Shown here piece by piece: positions 7,508 through 17,073 of a stretch of 64,000 nucleotides of DNA. The first letter of the stretch is position 1, and every line of letters begins with the position of its first letter. The translations under genes were made by a program, and so were the position numbers. Under the pieces are notes generated by a model that made no database searches, was not told the DNA's origin, and worked only from the letters and a program-made list of their open reading frames with translations. Source of the stretch: Fusibacter_C sp942493125 (GTDB taxonomy: Bacteria; Bacillota; Clostridia; Peptostreptococcales; Acidaminobacteraceae); assembly GCA_942493125.1 (NCBI GenBank), contig OW818667.1, positions 1,364,001 through 1,428,000 of the forward strand. The letters run 5' to 3'.

Positions 7508-8911
7508 CTAACCCTCCTCTAAAATATCTGCAAAATCCAGCACCGCCTTTTCGAAACAACGCATAGGAGGGTGTACAAGACCAGCACCCACTTGTCCCAC
7601 TCCGGCTTCCTTATGAGCCATTCCAGTATTGATAATCGGTAAAATGCCCAACTCAACGACGCGTATAATGTCAATTCCAAGAGCTGTCGGCATAAACTCA
7701 AGTGTTGGTAACGTAAAGATGCGATGCCTACCCGCTGTTATTTCATGCATTTGTTTTGAGTAATTAAAAGCTTGTTCTACTTCACCACCTACGAACTGAA
7801 CAATTGCAGGTGCACCTCCCATGGCAAAACCACCGATGCCAACTGTTTCAGTGATCGCACTGTCCCCAATATCTCTGGCAGCATCTGACTCACTAAAGCC
7901 TGGAAACATCAATCCCTTAACATAGTTTGCCTCACCGATATACCAATCGGGTGAACCTGAAATGCGTATGCCAAAATCTTTGCCATTGCGGCTCATGATT
8001 GTAACGATCGACGCGTATGGAATACCTTGTGCCGAATCTAGCGCCAACTTAGCATATGGCATGGAAAGATTGAGAAAATAATGTTCATTTCCTTTTATAA
8101 AGAGTAATGCCTCCTGAATTTCTGACTGAGGAAATCCTGATTGAGCGATAAAGGGTGCAATTTCTCGAAAAAACAATGCCGTCGCAGCTTTGTTTCTATT
8201 GTGGCACTCATCTCCCATGTGCAACGCTTGCGCGATTAAACTCTTGATATCGATCCCGCCAGCTCGGGCTAGCGCATTTTTCAATATTGGCATGTAGCTG
8301 GTTTCAATCCATTTAAGGCGTTTGATGACCTCTGTGCTATTGGCACCATATCTTAGGACCTTTCCCAAGCCTTCATTGACAGTGCAAAATGCAACTTTTC
8401 CAGTGTTCCTATCTTTAAGGACATGCACGGGCATTGAGGGTGAAATAATGCCAGCCATCGGTCCTACGGATGCGTGATTATGTGTGCAATCGAAATCAAT
8501 GCCGCCACCATCCACAAGCTTTTCAGCTTCTTCAACCGTTTTAGCCATGCCTTCATATATAATAGCACCCAAAATGGCACCCTTCATTGGGCCTGCCATA
8601 TCAGTCCACTTAATTGGCGGTCCAGAGTGTAGAAATAATCGATTGTGCATCCCAGGGATTACATCGATAGCAGGTAGAATATCCACAAGTTGTGCTTCCG
8701 CATCTAAAATTCGATTCAATGCCTGTTGATTTGCCTCTTTAATTTTTTGTGAATGCCTTTTGATCTTTTTAAGCGCTTCAATCAGTTCAGGCTTTCCTTC
8801 CGCAGGTGGACGCCAATCAAGATGCACATAAGGGATCTCTTGTCTATCAAAGTCTTTGATAAAACTAGGTGAGCCAATATTGACGATGCGTATTTCACTA
8901 CTGAGTTTCAT
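7508..8911 (-). CDS. allG: DUF1116 protein, oxamate carbamoyltransferase subunit AllG (YlbE)
   Basis: The 467-aa product matches the YlbE/DUF1116 family end to end: the opening VNIGSPSFIKDFDRQEIPYVHLDWRPP, GGIDFDCTHNHASVGPMAG, HMGDECHNRN, RNGKDFGIRISG and GVGQVGAGLVHPP. In Escherichia coli FdrA, YlbE and YlbF form the oxamate carbamoyltransferase that turns oxalurate plus phosphate into oxamate and carbamoyl phosphate. The ATG overlaps the end of fdrA (ATGAAACTCAGTAG) with GAGGTGACC upstream, so the two are translationally coupled. Confidence 0.9.
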   Translation of the reverse strand: MKLSSEIRIVNIGSPSFIKDFDRQEIPYVHLDWRPPAEGKPELIEALKKIKRHSQKIKEANQQALNRILDAEAQLVDILPAIDVIPGMHNRLFLHSGPPIKWTDMAGPMKGAILGAIIYEGMAKTVEEAEKLVDGGGIDFDCTHNHASVGPMAGIISPSMPVHVLKDRNTGKVAFCTVNEGLGKVLRYGANSTEVIKRLKWIETSYMPILKNALARAGGIDIKSLIAQALHMGDECHNRNKAATALFFREIAPFIAQSGFPQSEIQEALLFIKGNEHYFLNLSMPYAKLALDSAQGIPYASIVTIMSRNGKDFGIRISGSPDWYIGEANYVKGLMFPGFSESDAARDIGDSAITETVGIGGFAMGGAPAIVQFVGGEVEQAFNYSKQMHEITAGRHRIFTLPTLEFMPTALGIDIIRVVELGILPIINTGMAHKEAGVGQVGAGLVHPPMRCFEKAVLDFADILEEG

Positions 8912-10466
8912 CTGAGGTCACCTCTTTCAATATTTCCATTGCCATTTTACAGGCGTGAAGGTTGCTGTTTGCAACCAAAACACCAATTGACTTCAGCATA
9001 TTTTCTTGCTTCTCGAGCATTTGAAAATCCAACTCGGTACCACAAACATAAGCGACGATTGGCAGATGCCTACCGGCTGATGCTGCAATTGACTGAGCGG
9101 CCAAAATCGTATCAGAAGTCACACCTACAGGGTCTTCATGCGCGCCATATCCGAGTTCAAAATCAAGCAACAATACGCCGGTTTCAGGATTTTCCGCCTC
9201 TTTTATAATCCGCTCAAGTCGAATCGTTGGTTCAATCATAGGATGTGGTCTTCCTTGTGTAAATATATCATCTCCAAGGTCAACTAAGTTGTGCCCATTA
9301 CTTTCAAAACAACTGGGCATCTTTTCCGATGCATGCTTTGCCACATTGCTGGTTATACCTTTGAGATGATCTCTCGTCACACTTAAAGCTTCCGCTGCTA
9401 AAGTGCCGCCGCAATATAGCCCTTTAAGCTTACTCTGACCGCTTTTGAGCCTATGACGCTGAGCCTCTAAAAGTTCAAGCATTTCCGCATCGACTTCAAA
9501 AGAGGATTCTGCATCAAGCTTTAATGCCGCAAGTGCAGCATCCGTTAAAGTAGATACATAGATTAGTCCTTCGATATCTGTCTGACTCTGTTCCCCGTCG
9601 ATGAAGCAAAGTACAAATCGTTTTGAATTTCCAGCGCTTCTGAGTCGTTTTATTGCTTCTAATATTTTAACCTGCACCGTTTTATGAGGTGGCTTTGAGA
9701 TTAGGACGATACAATCCGTCGTATCATCTTCAGCTAACCACTCTAAACTCTGCAACATCATAAGTCCACCAACTGCTTCTGAGAGGTCACGTCCACCTAC
9801 GCCAATAGCCTGGCTTATCCCGCCACCCAATCGATGGATGAGAACGCTCACCTCTTGTAAGCCTGTGCCACTTGCTGCAATCAGTCCTATTGGCCCCCTT
9901 CTTACTTGATTGGCAAAGCAGAGTCCTTTGCCATTTATGATCGAGGTGCCACAATCAGGACCCATCATCAAAAGGCCTTTTTCTATAGCGAGCTTTTTAA
10001 GAGCGATTTCGTCTTCAACGGAGACATTGTCACTAAATAGCATCACATTCAAATCCTGATCAAGTGCATTAAACGCTTCATTGGCAGCATATATACCCGG
10101 TACTGAAATGACGGCAAAATTCGCATCAAATGCCTTTACGGCTTGCTCAATTGATTTGTAATTTTGAACCGATGTCTCCTTTGGCGATGTCCCATTTCCA
10201 GAGGAGAGACCATCAAGAACAACATTGAGCCAATTATCCGCTAGGCTTGCGTTTTCAACCTCACCGACGATGATGAGATCGTTTGGTTTGGCATCCTCTA
10301 TGGTGGCATTCATCCTTCCAACATCTTTAATCATCACTTTGTTCATCTCTGTACCCATCAATAAGATCAACTCAGAAAAAGGTTGCTCCTTTTTAAGTCT
10401 CGCACTTAAACTCATGAGGGTGACAGAATCAAAATAAGTATTGGTCAATAATTTCCATACCCGCAT
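8898..10466 (-). CDS. fdrA: FdrA, acyl-CoA-synthetase-like subunit of oxamate carbamoyltransferase (AllF)
   Basis: The 522-aa product has the FdrA layout: N-terminal small domain (LLTNTYFDSVTLMSLS), a succinyl-CoA synthetase alpha-like Rossmann region (GPDCGTSIINGKGLCFANQ, GLIAASGTGLQEVSVLIHRL, GVGGRDLSEAVGG), and a C-terminal ligase-type domain (YCGGTLAAEA, GRPHPMIEPTIRL, LLDFELGYGAHEDP). It overlaps the DUF2877 gene upstream by 38 bp and the DUF1116 gene downstream. It works with these two in phosphorolytic cleavage of an oxalurate-type ureide. Confidence 0.92.
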   Translation of the reverse strand: MRVWKLLTNTYFDSVTLMSLSARLKKEQPFSELILLMGTEMNKVMIKDVGRMNATIEDAKPNDLIIVGEVENASLADNWLNVVLDGLSSGNGTSPKETSVQNYKSIEQAVKAFDANFAVISVPGIYAANEAFNALDQDLNVMLFSDNVSVEDEIALKKLAIEKGLLMMGPDCGTSIINGKGLCFANQVRRGPIGLIAASGTGLQEVSVLIHRLGGGISQAIGVGGRDLSEAVGGLMMLQSLEWLAEDDTTDCIVLISKPPHKTVQVKILEAIKRLRSAGNSKRFVLCFIDGEQSQTDIEGLIYVSTLTDAALAALKLDAESSFEVDAEMLELLEAQRHRLKSGQSKLKGLYCGGTLAAEALSVTRDHLKGITSNVAKHASEKMPSCFESNGHNLVDLGDDIFTQGRPHPMIEPTIRLERIIKEAENPETGVLLLDFELGYGAHEDPVGVTSDTILAAQSIAASAGRHLPIVAYVCGTELDFQMLEKQENMLKSIGVLVANSNLHACKMAMEILKEVTSDETQ

Positions 10467-11289
10467 GCTCCATCCCTCCTTCAGTTAATAATCCAAAAAT
10501 AAAACCGGCAAGCATTCCTGCACCGCTTGTATCTCCATATCGAATCCACTCTTGTAGAGTTTTTGTATTATAGTCAACAAAAAAATCGTTAAGCATCTTA
10601 TCTATATGCAAAGTATAGGCACCGTCATACGCCTCTAAAAAACTATGATAACTAATGGTCGTGGTCTTTTCTAAAGATGCGTCAATGAGTGATTTTACCC
10701 ACTGTGGCATTCTGTCAACGCACCCTTTGGCGATCAGATAGCCGAGAAAGACGTCGTCTCCCAATGGGGTCGAACCCATGCCAAGCCCAATTAAATTTTG
10801 GGCATGGTGTCTGGAATCCTCACAAAGAAACGCATAAATTTTCTTTAGCTGATAATTAATAGTGGCCTCTGTCCGGTTAAGATAGAGTGCTTTGACCCCT
10901 TCTTGTTGAACAAGCCATTTTAATAAATTTAATAGTCCGGCCATATGCCTAGAAGTGAGTTTGAATCGGTCCGTTTTGCAATGATATTGGTAAAATGAAT
11001 CCTTTGACACGGCAAAGTATAAATCGCCGATCAGAAAACCTCCCGGAAATACACATAGTTGATCTAACCGTCTTATTTTATCGGTCGTAAAATTTCTTGA
11101 TTCAACGATGATTCTATTTGTTCCAAATGAAAGTGTTGCGCCTATCGCGATCAAGGCATCGTCACTGAGCAGATTGACCGTATTGCTAAATACCGAGTGC
11201 ACTGATGTATTCTGGTGCCCCAGCTTTTCGTATAGCATGCGATCAATCATACGCACCGTGACAATATTGGTTTGATTTGTGAGTGTCAT
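10429..11289 (-). CDS. allH: DUF2877 protein, oxamate carbamoyltransferase subunit AllH (YlbF)
   Basis: The 286-aa protein shows the DUF2877 signature LIGLGMGSTPLGDDVFLGYL together with HSFLEAYDGAYTLHID and the glycine-rich WIRYGDTSGAGMLAG. This is the YlbF-type third partner of FdrA and DUF1116. The ATG overlaps the stop of the upstream permease (TAATG), indicating coupling. Confidence 0.88.
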   Translation of the reverse strand: MTLTNQTNIVTVRMIDRMLYEKLGHQNTSVHSVFSNTVNLLSDDALIAIGATLSFGTNRIIVESRNFTTDKIRRLDQLCVFPGGFLIGDLYFAVSKDSFYQYHCKTDRFKLTSRHMAGLLNLLKWLVQQEGVKALYLNRTEATINYQLKKIYAFLCEDSRHHAQNLIGLGMGSTPLGDDVFLGYLIAKGCVDRMPQWVKSLIDASLEKTTTISYHSFLEAYDGAYTLHIDKMLNDFFVDYNTKTLQEWIRYGDTSGAGMLAGFIFGLLTEGGMEHAGMEIIDQYLF

Positions 11290-12809
11290 TATTTTTTAAC
11301 CTGTTCTTCATCGTTTCTAAAGAAATGCATACCGACGAGAATGATTGCCATACACAGATATCCAATCGCGACCTCAATACCTGCTCCTAATTCAATCTTC
11401 GCTGCATGTATGATGCCAAAGTAAGCGAGCAATGCTGAAATCAAACAATAAACACTCGATTTTAAGAACTGCCTATCTATGATAAAAATAGCAATCGTCG
11501 CAATCAACATACCTACTAAAATATCACCTCCTGCTAAGCGTTCCCATCCGACGAGTGGTATGCCAGCCCCTTTTAGAGCCGCATAATCCAGAACGCCACC
11601 ACTAACATTAACGGCATTTTTAATATTTAAAGTCATGTAACCCGCAATAAGTGGAATAAAGGACAGCGCTACGGCAGGAAAATGCTTCTTGTCTGTCACT
11701 GCAAAGGCTTGAGACGTAATGACCAATCCGATATATACGAGTATCGGTAAAAGTACCACTAAAGGAATAATACTGAGAATTAAACTCATTAAACCTGAAA
11801 AAGCTAATATCAATACAGCAACGCCAGTCATCCAGGAATAACCGATTCTCGCACCTGTTGATTTCCAACCAGGATGTCCAATATAGATGATGGTTGGGAA
11901 TGGCGAGCCTAGAAAAGCACCAATCAAAGTCAAACCGGCTGGTACCAACATAGCCCTTGTCACAGGATAGTGTTCGCCTTCAGCTGCTGCGCTTTCAAGA
12001 TTGTCTAAACTTTCAAGAAAGTCGTATATTGCAAGGGGGATTGCCACTGGTAAAAAAGGACCCAGCTGTTTGAAGCCATCTCCAATAAGGTCCAGTGCTT
12101 GTTTTGGAAGACTGAGCCCAATATTGGATACGCTATCGACCACTGCCGATGGATTCATATAACCCGTCAACCAAGCGAGCGCGGTACCTATGATAATGGC
12201 AAATGCACCTGCTGGTACGCCGAAAGGCATTTTTTTGATGGCCAGCCAACCGACAAAAACAATTGCCATAGAGGTCATCCCTAGATAAGGGGTTGAAAAG
12301 ATTTGTCCTGCTGGGCTCATGCTAATATAAGTAATTGCCAAGCCTGCTAAAGCACCTAACATTGCAGATCTTGGAATATACTTTTGAATATACACACCCA
12401 CAAATGCGCCAATTGCCATAATGACACCTTGAACGATATTCCAAGCCACACCTGTAGCCCACGCGAGTTTCCAATCTCCGGTTGCACCGTAAACAACGCC
12501 GATAACGCCAAACGCCACTGCAAAATAGTGCGGCACACTCAAACCATATGGCATTGCAGTTACCTGCGGATTAGCAGATTTTATCGAAAGACTTTTGGCT
12601 TGTAGCGCCAATATGATCCCACCTAGCCCTAATGCAACTGCAGTACCAGGTATGATATTGCCGAACACGATATCATTAGGCATCTGAATAATTAAAAGCA
12701 AACCTATCGCAGCTAAAAAGTTGGTAAGGACGTTTGAAAACAAGCCAAAAAAACCGTTTAAATCGCCCTTAACCCACCAACGGCCACCGCCACTTAATTT
12801 TTCTAACAT
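11289..12809 (-). CDS. NCS2-family purine/ureide permease
   Basis: The 506-aa protein has about 12 hydrophobic segments and NCS2-type features: the N-terminal LNGFFGLFSNVLTNFLAA, VTAMPYGLSVPHYF, and the carrier motif IYDFLESLDNLESAAAEGEHY in the region of transmembrane helix 8. It is about 50% similar by eye to the second permease at 13465. It should bring the pathway's substrate (xanthine, uric acid, allantoin or a related compound) across the membrane; the exact substrate is not determined. GGAGG precedes the ATG. Confidence 0.85.
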   Translation of the reverse strand: MLEKLSGGGRWWVKGDLNGFFGLFSNVLTNFLAAIGLLLIIQMPNDIVFGNIIPGTAVALGLGGIILALQAKSLSIKSANPQVTAMPYGLSVPHYFAVAFGVIGVVYGATGDWKLAWATGVAWNIVQGVIMAIGAFVGVYIQKYIPRSAMLGALAGLAITYISMSPAGQIFSTPYLGMTSMAIVFVGWLAIKKMPFGVPAGAFAIIIGTALAWLTGYMNPSAVVDSVSNIGLSLPKQALDLIGDGFKQLGPFLPVAIPLAIYDFLESLDNLESAAAEGEHYPVTRAMLVPAGLTLIGAFLGSPFPTIIYIGHPGWKSTGARIGYSWMTGVAVLILAFSGLMSLILSIIPLVVLLPILVYIGLVITSQAFAVTDKKHFPAVALSFIPLIAGYMTLNIKNAVNVSGGVLDYAALKGAGIPLVGWERLAGGDILVGMLIATIAIFIIDRQFLKSSVYCLISALLAYFGIIHAAKIELGAGIEVAIGYLCMAIILVGMHFFRNDEEQVKK

Positions 12810-12824
12810 AGAGATCCTCCTTAG

Positions 12825-13484
12825 TCATCTAAGTGCACTTAGTAGATGTTCACTTGTTGTTGTCCAACCAAATATACCACCTTGTTGATGAATCATACGG
12901 ATAGCAGCTTCTTGATCTCTGGGATCAAAAGTAGCGGTACCGTCTTCTATCATGAGACACTCATACCCTCTATCGTTTGCCTCTCTTATCGTTGTATGCA
13001 CGCAAACATGTGTCGTGACACCACAGAAAATCAAAGACTCAATGCCCTTACTTTGTAAAATGATGTTTAAATCGGTTTGATAGAATGCTCCTTTACCGGG
13101 TTTATCGATAACCACTTCGTCACCAATAGGCTTGAGTTCGTCCACAATATCATGGCCATACTCGCCCCTTATTAATATTTTCCCCATTGGACCGTCTTCC
13201 CCTATAGCACTTGAACGTCATTTTTTTGCAGGTGGACAATCCGACAAATCAGGTCGATGTCCTTCACGTGTGTGAATGATAAATAGTTTCTTTTCCCTAG
13301 CCATATCAAGAATTTTTTTGACTGTGGGAATTATGGATTTTGTTGGCGTTACATCATTTCCGAGTGATTCACCGAAGCCACCCTCTGCACAAAAATCTCG
13401 TTGCATGTCAATAATTATTAATGCCGTTTTCGAAAGCTCGAAATCATAAATAAAGGGTTTTGCTTCAACCTGATAACTTCTCAT
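12825..13484 (-). pseudogene. Isochorismatase-type cysteine hydrolase interrupted by an in-frame TGA
   Basis: The N-terminal part (13221-13484) carries the catalytic Asp (IIIDMQRDFC), and the part ending at 12825 carries the Lys (DKPGKGAFYQTDL) and nucleophile Cys (CGVTTHVCVHTT) of this amidohydrolase family. Both are in the same frame, separated only by TGA at 13218-13220 after PPAKK; the reading continues RSSAIGEDGPMGKIL as in intact homologues. The two halves alone would lack a full triad. An internal ATG at 13187 exists with GGGGA upstream. In this operon an amidase would fit hydrolysis of oxamate or a ureide. It may be a recent pseudogene or a read-through gene. Confidence 0.8.
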
Positions 13485-14988
13485 TGTCATTCTCTCCTTT
13501 GTTCTTATGGTTAAGTGCAAAAAACAACATGATGCTCATGACCATCAAGTAGCTAATGGTCATTTCTAAATTTACATTTATTCCAACTTGGCTTGAATGA
13601 ATAATGCCAAAAAACGCTAAAATTGCACTGAATAATGACACCATTGAAGCGTGAAAAAATTTGTGATCAATGATATAAACGGTCAATGTACCCAATAACA
13701 TACCGACGAGTATGCTACCAGAACCTAGTGAAAGCATGCCACTATAGTTAAGTCCCGCCATTTTAAGTCCTTCATAACCAACCTGCACTGCCGAAACACC
13801 AGCCTGTCCCAAGGCGATATCTACAGCATTTCTCGTCCAGTCCGCCAACCAAGGAATAATGGCAACCACTACAGCTGGATAATACTTGGCATCAACACTT
13901 GAGAATGCTTGACTAGAGATGACAATCCCAATATAAATCAAGATTGGGAGGATTGATTCGACTGGAATCACCTCTAATAGTAGAGATATAAGCCCAGTAA
14001 AAGCAATGATCAGTATGGCCAGTCCGTTTAAAAATGAATACCCAATTCTTGCACCAGATGCTTTCCAACCTGGGTGACCAATAAAAATTGCGGTTGGAAA
14101 TGGACTGCCAAACAAACAGCCGATGATGCTCGTCGTGCCATCAGCCAGCATCGCTTCCCTAGTGCTATAATGATCGCCAGCTACAGCTGCACTCTCGCAA
14201 TTGTCAATGGTTTCTAGAAAATTGTAGATGCCAAGCGGAATCGCACTAATAATATAGGGTAGTGCTGTACTAAATCCGTTTGAAAGTCTCTGAATGCTAG
14301 GCATTGGGATTCCAAACGACACATTTTTAATGCTCTCCATGACACCACTTGGCGACATAAGCCCAGTGATCCACCCAATGGCAACGCCGAATACGATGGC
14401 AACCAAGCCCACTGGAATGCCAAAAGGCATTCTAACCTTTCCGACAAATCCTAGCAGGATAATTGCAAATGCTACCAGACCTATATAAGGTACTTGAAAG
14501 CTGTTAAAGGATGGATTTAATGCGATGTAGGTCAAAGAGACACCAGCAAGGGTGCCCAACATAGCAGCCCTAGGAATATGTTTTCTTACATATGGACCTA
14601 TTAGACTACCTGCTAGCTCGATGAGTCCCTCGAACAATGCCCAAACCAATCCTGCCGTCCATGCTAGATAGGCATTTCCTGTTGACCAATAGACTGGGCC
14701 AATGATCATAAATACTATCAAGAACATATGTGGGACACTCGTTCCAGCCGGTAACGCTGTAACGTCAGCGCGACCTTCTTTTTTTGCCAAGTTAATCGCC
14801 ATCCAACTATAATAGGTTGCGGATAAAAAAATTGAAAATCCTACTGCAGGTAGTATTTTTCCAAATACCATGTCACTTGGCAATCCGACAACTACAGTTA
14901 GTAAGCTTGCCATCACCAATGTATTTGTCAAATTGTTTGTAAATAGTCCAAAAAAACCATTCCAGTCACTTTTAACTAAAAGCTTCAA
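13465..14988 (-). CDS. NCS2-family purine/ureide permease, first gene of the operon
   Basis: The 507-aa paralogue of the permease at 11289 opens with KSDWNGFFGLFTNNLTNTLV and has VTALPAGTSVPHMF and IYNFLETIDNCESAAVAGDHY at the carrier motif. It has about 12 membrane helices. Two different permeases in one operon suggest two related substrates or different affinity. The 3' end overlaps the start of the cysteine hydrolase by 20 bp. Its promoter region is shared with the divergent pucR-type gene. Confidence 0.85.
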   Translation of the reverse strand: MKLLVKSDWNGFFGLFTNNLTNTLVMASLLTVVVGLPSDMVFGKILPAVGFSIFLSATYYSWMAINLAKKEGRADVTALPAGTSVPHMFLIVFMIIGPVYWSTGNAYLAWTAGLVWALFEGLIELAGSLIGPYVRKHIPRAAMLGTLAGVSLTYIALNPSFNSFQVPYIGLVAFAIILLGFVGKVRMPFGIPVGLVAIVFGVAIGWITGLMSPSGVMESIKNVSFGIPMPSIQRLSNGFSTALPYIISAIPLGIYNFLETIDNCESAAVAGDHYSTREAMLADGTTSIIGCLFGSPFPTAIFIGHPGWKASGARIGYSFLNGLAILIIAFTGLISLLLEVIPVESILPILIYIGIVISSQAFSSVDAKYYPAVVVAIIPWLADWTRNAVDIALGQAGVSAVQVGYEGLKMAGLNYSGMLSLGSGSILVGMLLGTLTVYIIDHKFFHASMVSLFSAILAFFGIIHSSQVGINVNLEMTISYLMVMSIMLFFALNHKNKGENDNEKLSG

Positions 14989-15030
14989 ACCATCACCCCC
15001 TAATCACAAAAACACAACCATTTCACAATC

Positions 15031-15058
15031 ATTGTATAAGATTCATCGCACTTTGTAA
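15031..15058 (-). promoter_or_regulatory. Candidate promoter of the permease/fdrA operon
   Basis: On the minus strand TTACAA (15058-15053) and TACAAT (15036-15031) are separated by 16 bp, 40 bp upstream of the permease ATG. Match to consensus is moderate; the site lies just downstream of the inverted repeat at 15086-15114. Confidence 0.45.
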
Positions 15059-15085
15059 TCGTTAAGCATTGCCAATTAAAAGGCG

Positions 15086-15114
15086 TTTTCATAGTGATTA
15101 ATCGACTATGAAAA
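15086..15114. promoter_or_regulatory. Candidate PucR operator (inverted repeat)
   Basis: TTTTCATAGT and ACTATGAAAA form a perfect 10-bp inverted repeat around a 9-bp spacer that itself contains the palindrome GATTAATC. It is centred in the 230-bp gap between the divergent catabolic operon and its probable regulator, so it is a good candidate binding site for that regulator. Confidence 0.55.
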
Positions 15115-15220
15115 TCAAAATTATTACATTGTGTTCATGAATAAACTATATTATGATGAGGTTATACTAGACATAACAGCACGGAATCGATATCCGATTG
15201 ACCCTAAAGGAGGGGACATT

Positions 15221-16771
15221 ATGTTTATTACACTTCAGGACATATTAAAAAAAGAAATCTTTGATTCTTATACGGTCCTATCTGGAGAAAAATCACTCCA
15301 CAATGTCGTAGATAGTGTCAGCATCTTAGAAACACCTGATTTTGAAAGCTATATTGTCAAAAACTCACTTATTTTGACGACCTATTATCCACTTAGAAAT
15401 GACATCAATAAATCCATAAGCTTAATTAAAGCGATGAAATCCCTAGGAAGTGCTGGTATCGCCGTCAAAATACACCGCTATATCGACGCATTGCCAGAAG
15501 ATCTCATCCAATATGCAAAGGAAATTGATTTTCCAATCATTTCTCTTGATTACAATGCAAATTTATCCGTCCTCTTCAACAACATCTTAACTGAAATTCA
15601 AGCGCGCGATTATTCCACCTATTCGATTGATAAAAGCTATTCCAAACTATTAAAGACAGCTTATGAAAATTTAAGTACAAGAGCACTTACGGCACACGTC
15701 GAAAAATTTGAAGATTTCGATTTACTCATTCGCAATACCGAAACCAATACCTATCACTACTCTTCAAAAAAAATACTCGATCTTTTCAATATTTTTCGAC
15801 AAGCAAAAAATACCATAAAAAAGGTCGAGTCTATGACGTATTATTCGGAAATTATCTATTATGATGATAAGCCCATTTATCAGATGGTTCTATTGACGCG
15901 GGATGATCGTAGGCATTTGCTACATAATTATATCGAGATATTTAAGCTATTGATTATTGTTATCTACCAGAAAAAAATGGAGGATCTCCTTACAAAAAAC
16001 GAATTTCTCTTGAATTTCGTATCCAGCATCTCTGCTTCATACACCAACGAAGACTTGGAGATGATTTCAAAGCGCTACAGGTGGGATATTAAATTCCCAG
16101 TCTGTCTCATTATGTTTAGTATTAAGAGTAAAAACAAGAATACGATTAGTCCAAATTTGCCAGACCAGATACAAACGATGATCATCAATCTCTTTCACCT
16201 CTATGATAAAGAGGTGAAATACGCTTATATCAACGAGCGTCTATTGTTTATTGTCAACACATCATCCAGTTTAAACACTTATGATATTTTAAAACATATT
16301 TATGGTCAACTGACAAAGAAACATGCCAACCTACATTTCAAAATCATCTTTTCAAATGACATAACGGATGTCAACAATATCTCAAAAGCCTACTCTCTGA
16401 TATCAGATTCTATCATTCATGTAGAACGGAATAACATCAGCACAAGCGTGTTCACACAATCTAATATCGAGCTCCTTCAACTTCTTAAAAACATAGATTT
16501 TATGTCACTCAATCAATTTTTAAACAATCTATTAAAACCATTGATCACCTATGAAACCAAGACGGGTATTGACCTCATCAACACACTTTATACCTATTTC
16601 AATTGCAAATACAACGCGAGAGAATGTGCAAATGCTTTATTCATTCACTATAATTCATTGAGACATCGTCTGAGTATCATCAAAGATTTAGGTTATGATC
16701 TTTCCAACGATGCGGATCACTTTGATCTATACTTTGCACTATATTTATACAAGAACTTTAATACGCATTAG
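15221..16771 (+). CDS. PucR family transcriptional regulator
   Basis: The start is at 15221 (MFITLQDILKK) with AAAGGAGGGG 7 nt upstream; the open frame extends 30 codons further without a site. Residues 1-120 form the PucR N-terminal domain (TVLSGEKSLHNVVDSVSILETPDFE). The last 60 residues form the PucR-type helix-turn-helix (FNCKYNARECANALFIHYNSLRHRLSII). The family controls purine catabolism genes; divergent placement next to permeases and fdrA supports control of that operon, probably as a ligand-dependent activator. Confidence 0.88.
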   Translation: MFITLQDILKKEIFDSYTVLSGEKSLHNVVDSVSILETPDFESYIVKNSLILTTYYPLRNDINKSISLIKAMKSLGSAGIAVKIHRYIDALPEDLIQYAKEIDFPIISLDYNANLSVLFNNILTEIQARDYSTYSIDKSYSKLLKTAYENLSTRALTAHVEKFEDFDLLIRNTETNTYHYSSKKILDLFNIFRQAKNTIKKVESMTYYSEIIYYDDKPIYQMVLLTRDDRRHLLHNYIEIFKLLIIVIYQKKMEDLLTKNEFLLNFVSSISASYTNEDLEMISKRYRWDIKFPVCLIMFSIKSKNKNTISPNLPDQIQTMIINLFHLYDKEVKYAYINERLLFIVNTSSSLNTYDILKHIYGQLTKKHANLHFKIIFSNDITDVNNISKAYSLISDSIIHVERNNISTSVFTQSNIELLQLLKNIDFMSLNQFLNNLLKPLITYETKTGIDLINTLYTYFNCKYNARECANALFIHYNSLRHRLSIIKDLGYDLSNDADHFDLYFALYLYKNFNTH

Positions 16772-16794
16772 TGTCATTTTGATCAAATCGGTGA

Positions 16795-17060
16795 AGTTTT
16801 CAGATCAAAAAAACGTACTTGTTCATCCATGGCGGCTGTAGCATCGAGCAACGTTTTATCGTTTTGTTTAATGGTAATCTCTGAATACTCAAACGCCTTA
16901 TTGACCAAATTTGGATCGTTATAGCGTACATCAACATTTTGCTGTATGGCGCGCTTTATATCCTGATCAGAAAGACGTACTTGACCTCCGCCAAAGTGAT
17001 ATCCCCCGCGAGGCCATTGGTCCACATCCAGCGACAAGACAAAACGGCGCGGTTCACTGG
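16795..17060 (-). pseudogene. Fragment of a second copy of the lipoprotein gene
   Basis: The translated stretch QDIKRAIQQNVDVRYNDPN and the following ITIKQNDKTLLDATAAMDEQV closely match the lipoprotein encoded at 3610-5205 (its part at about 3990-4245). Upstream of this the match continues in another frame (LSCRWMWTNGL), separated by loss of one T in a TTTTCT run, so the copy is frameshifted as well as truncated on both sides. Confidence 0.85.
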
Positions 17061-17073
17061 CACCAATAACTCA
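17055..17073 (-). repeat. Degenerate copy of the TGGTGCCAG element
   Basis: CACTGGCACCAATAACTCA on the plus strand; on the minus strand it starts with the TGA stop of the acetyltransferase gene, exactly as at 5241-5260. Confidence 0.55.

Noticed and set aside
12099..12605. Open frames antisense to the first NCS2 permease
   Set aside because: They are shadows of a well-supported membrane protein gene and lack ribosome binding sites.
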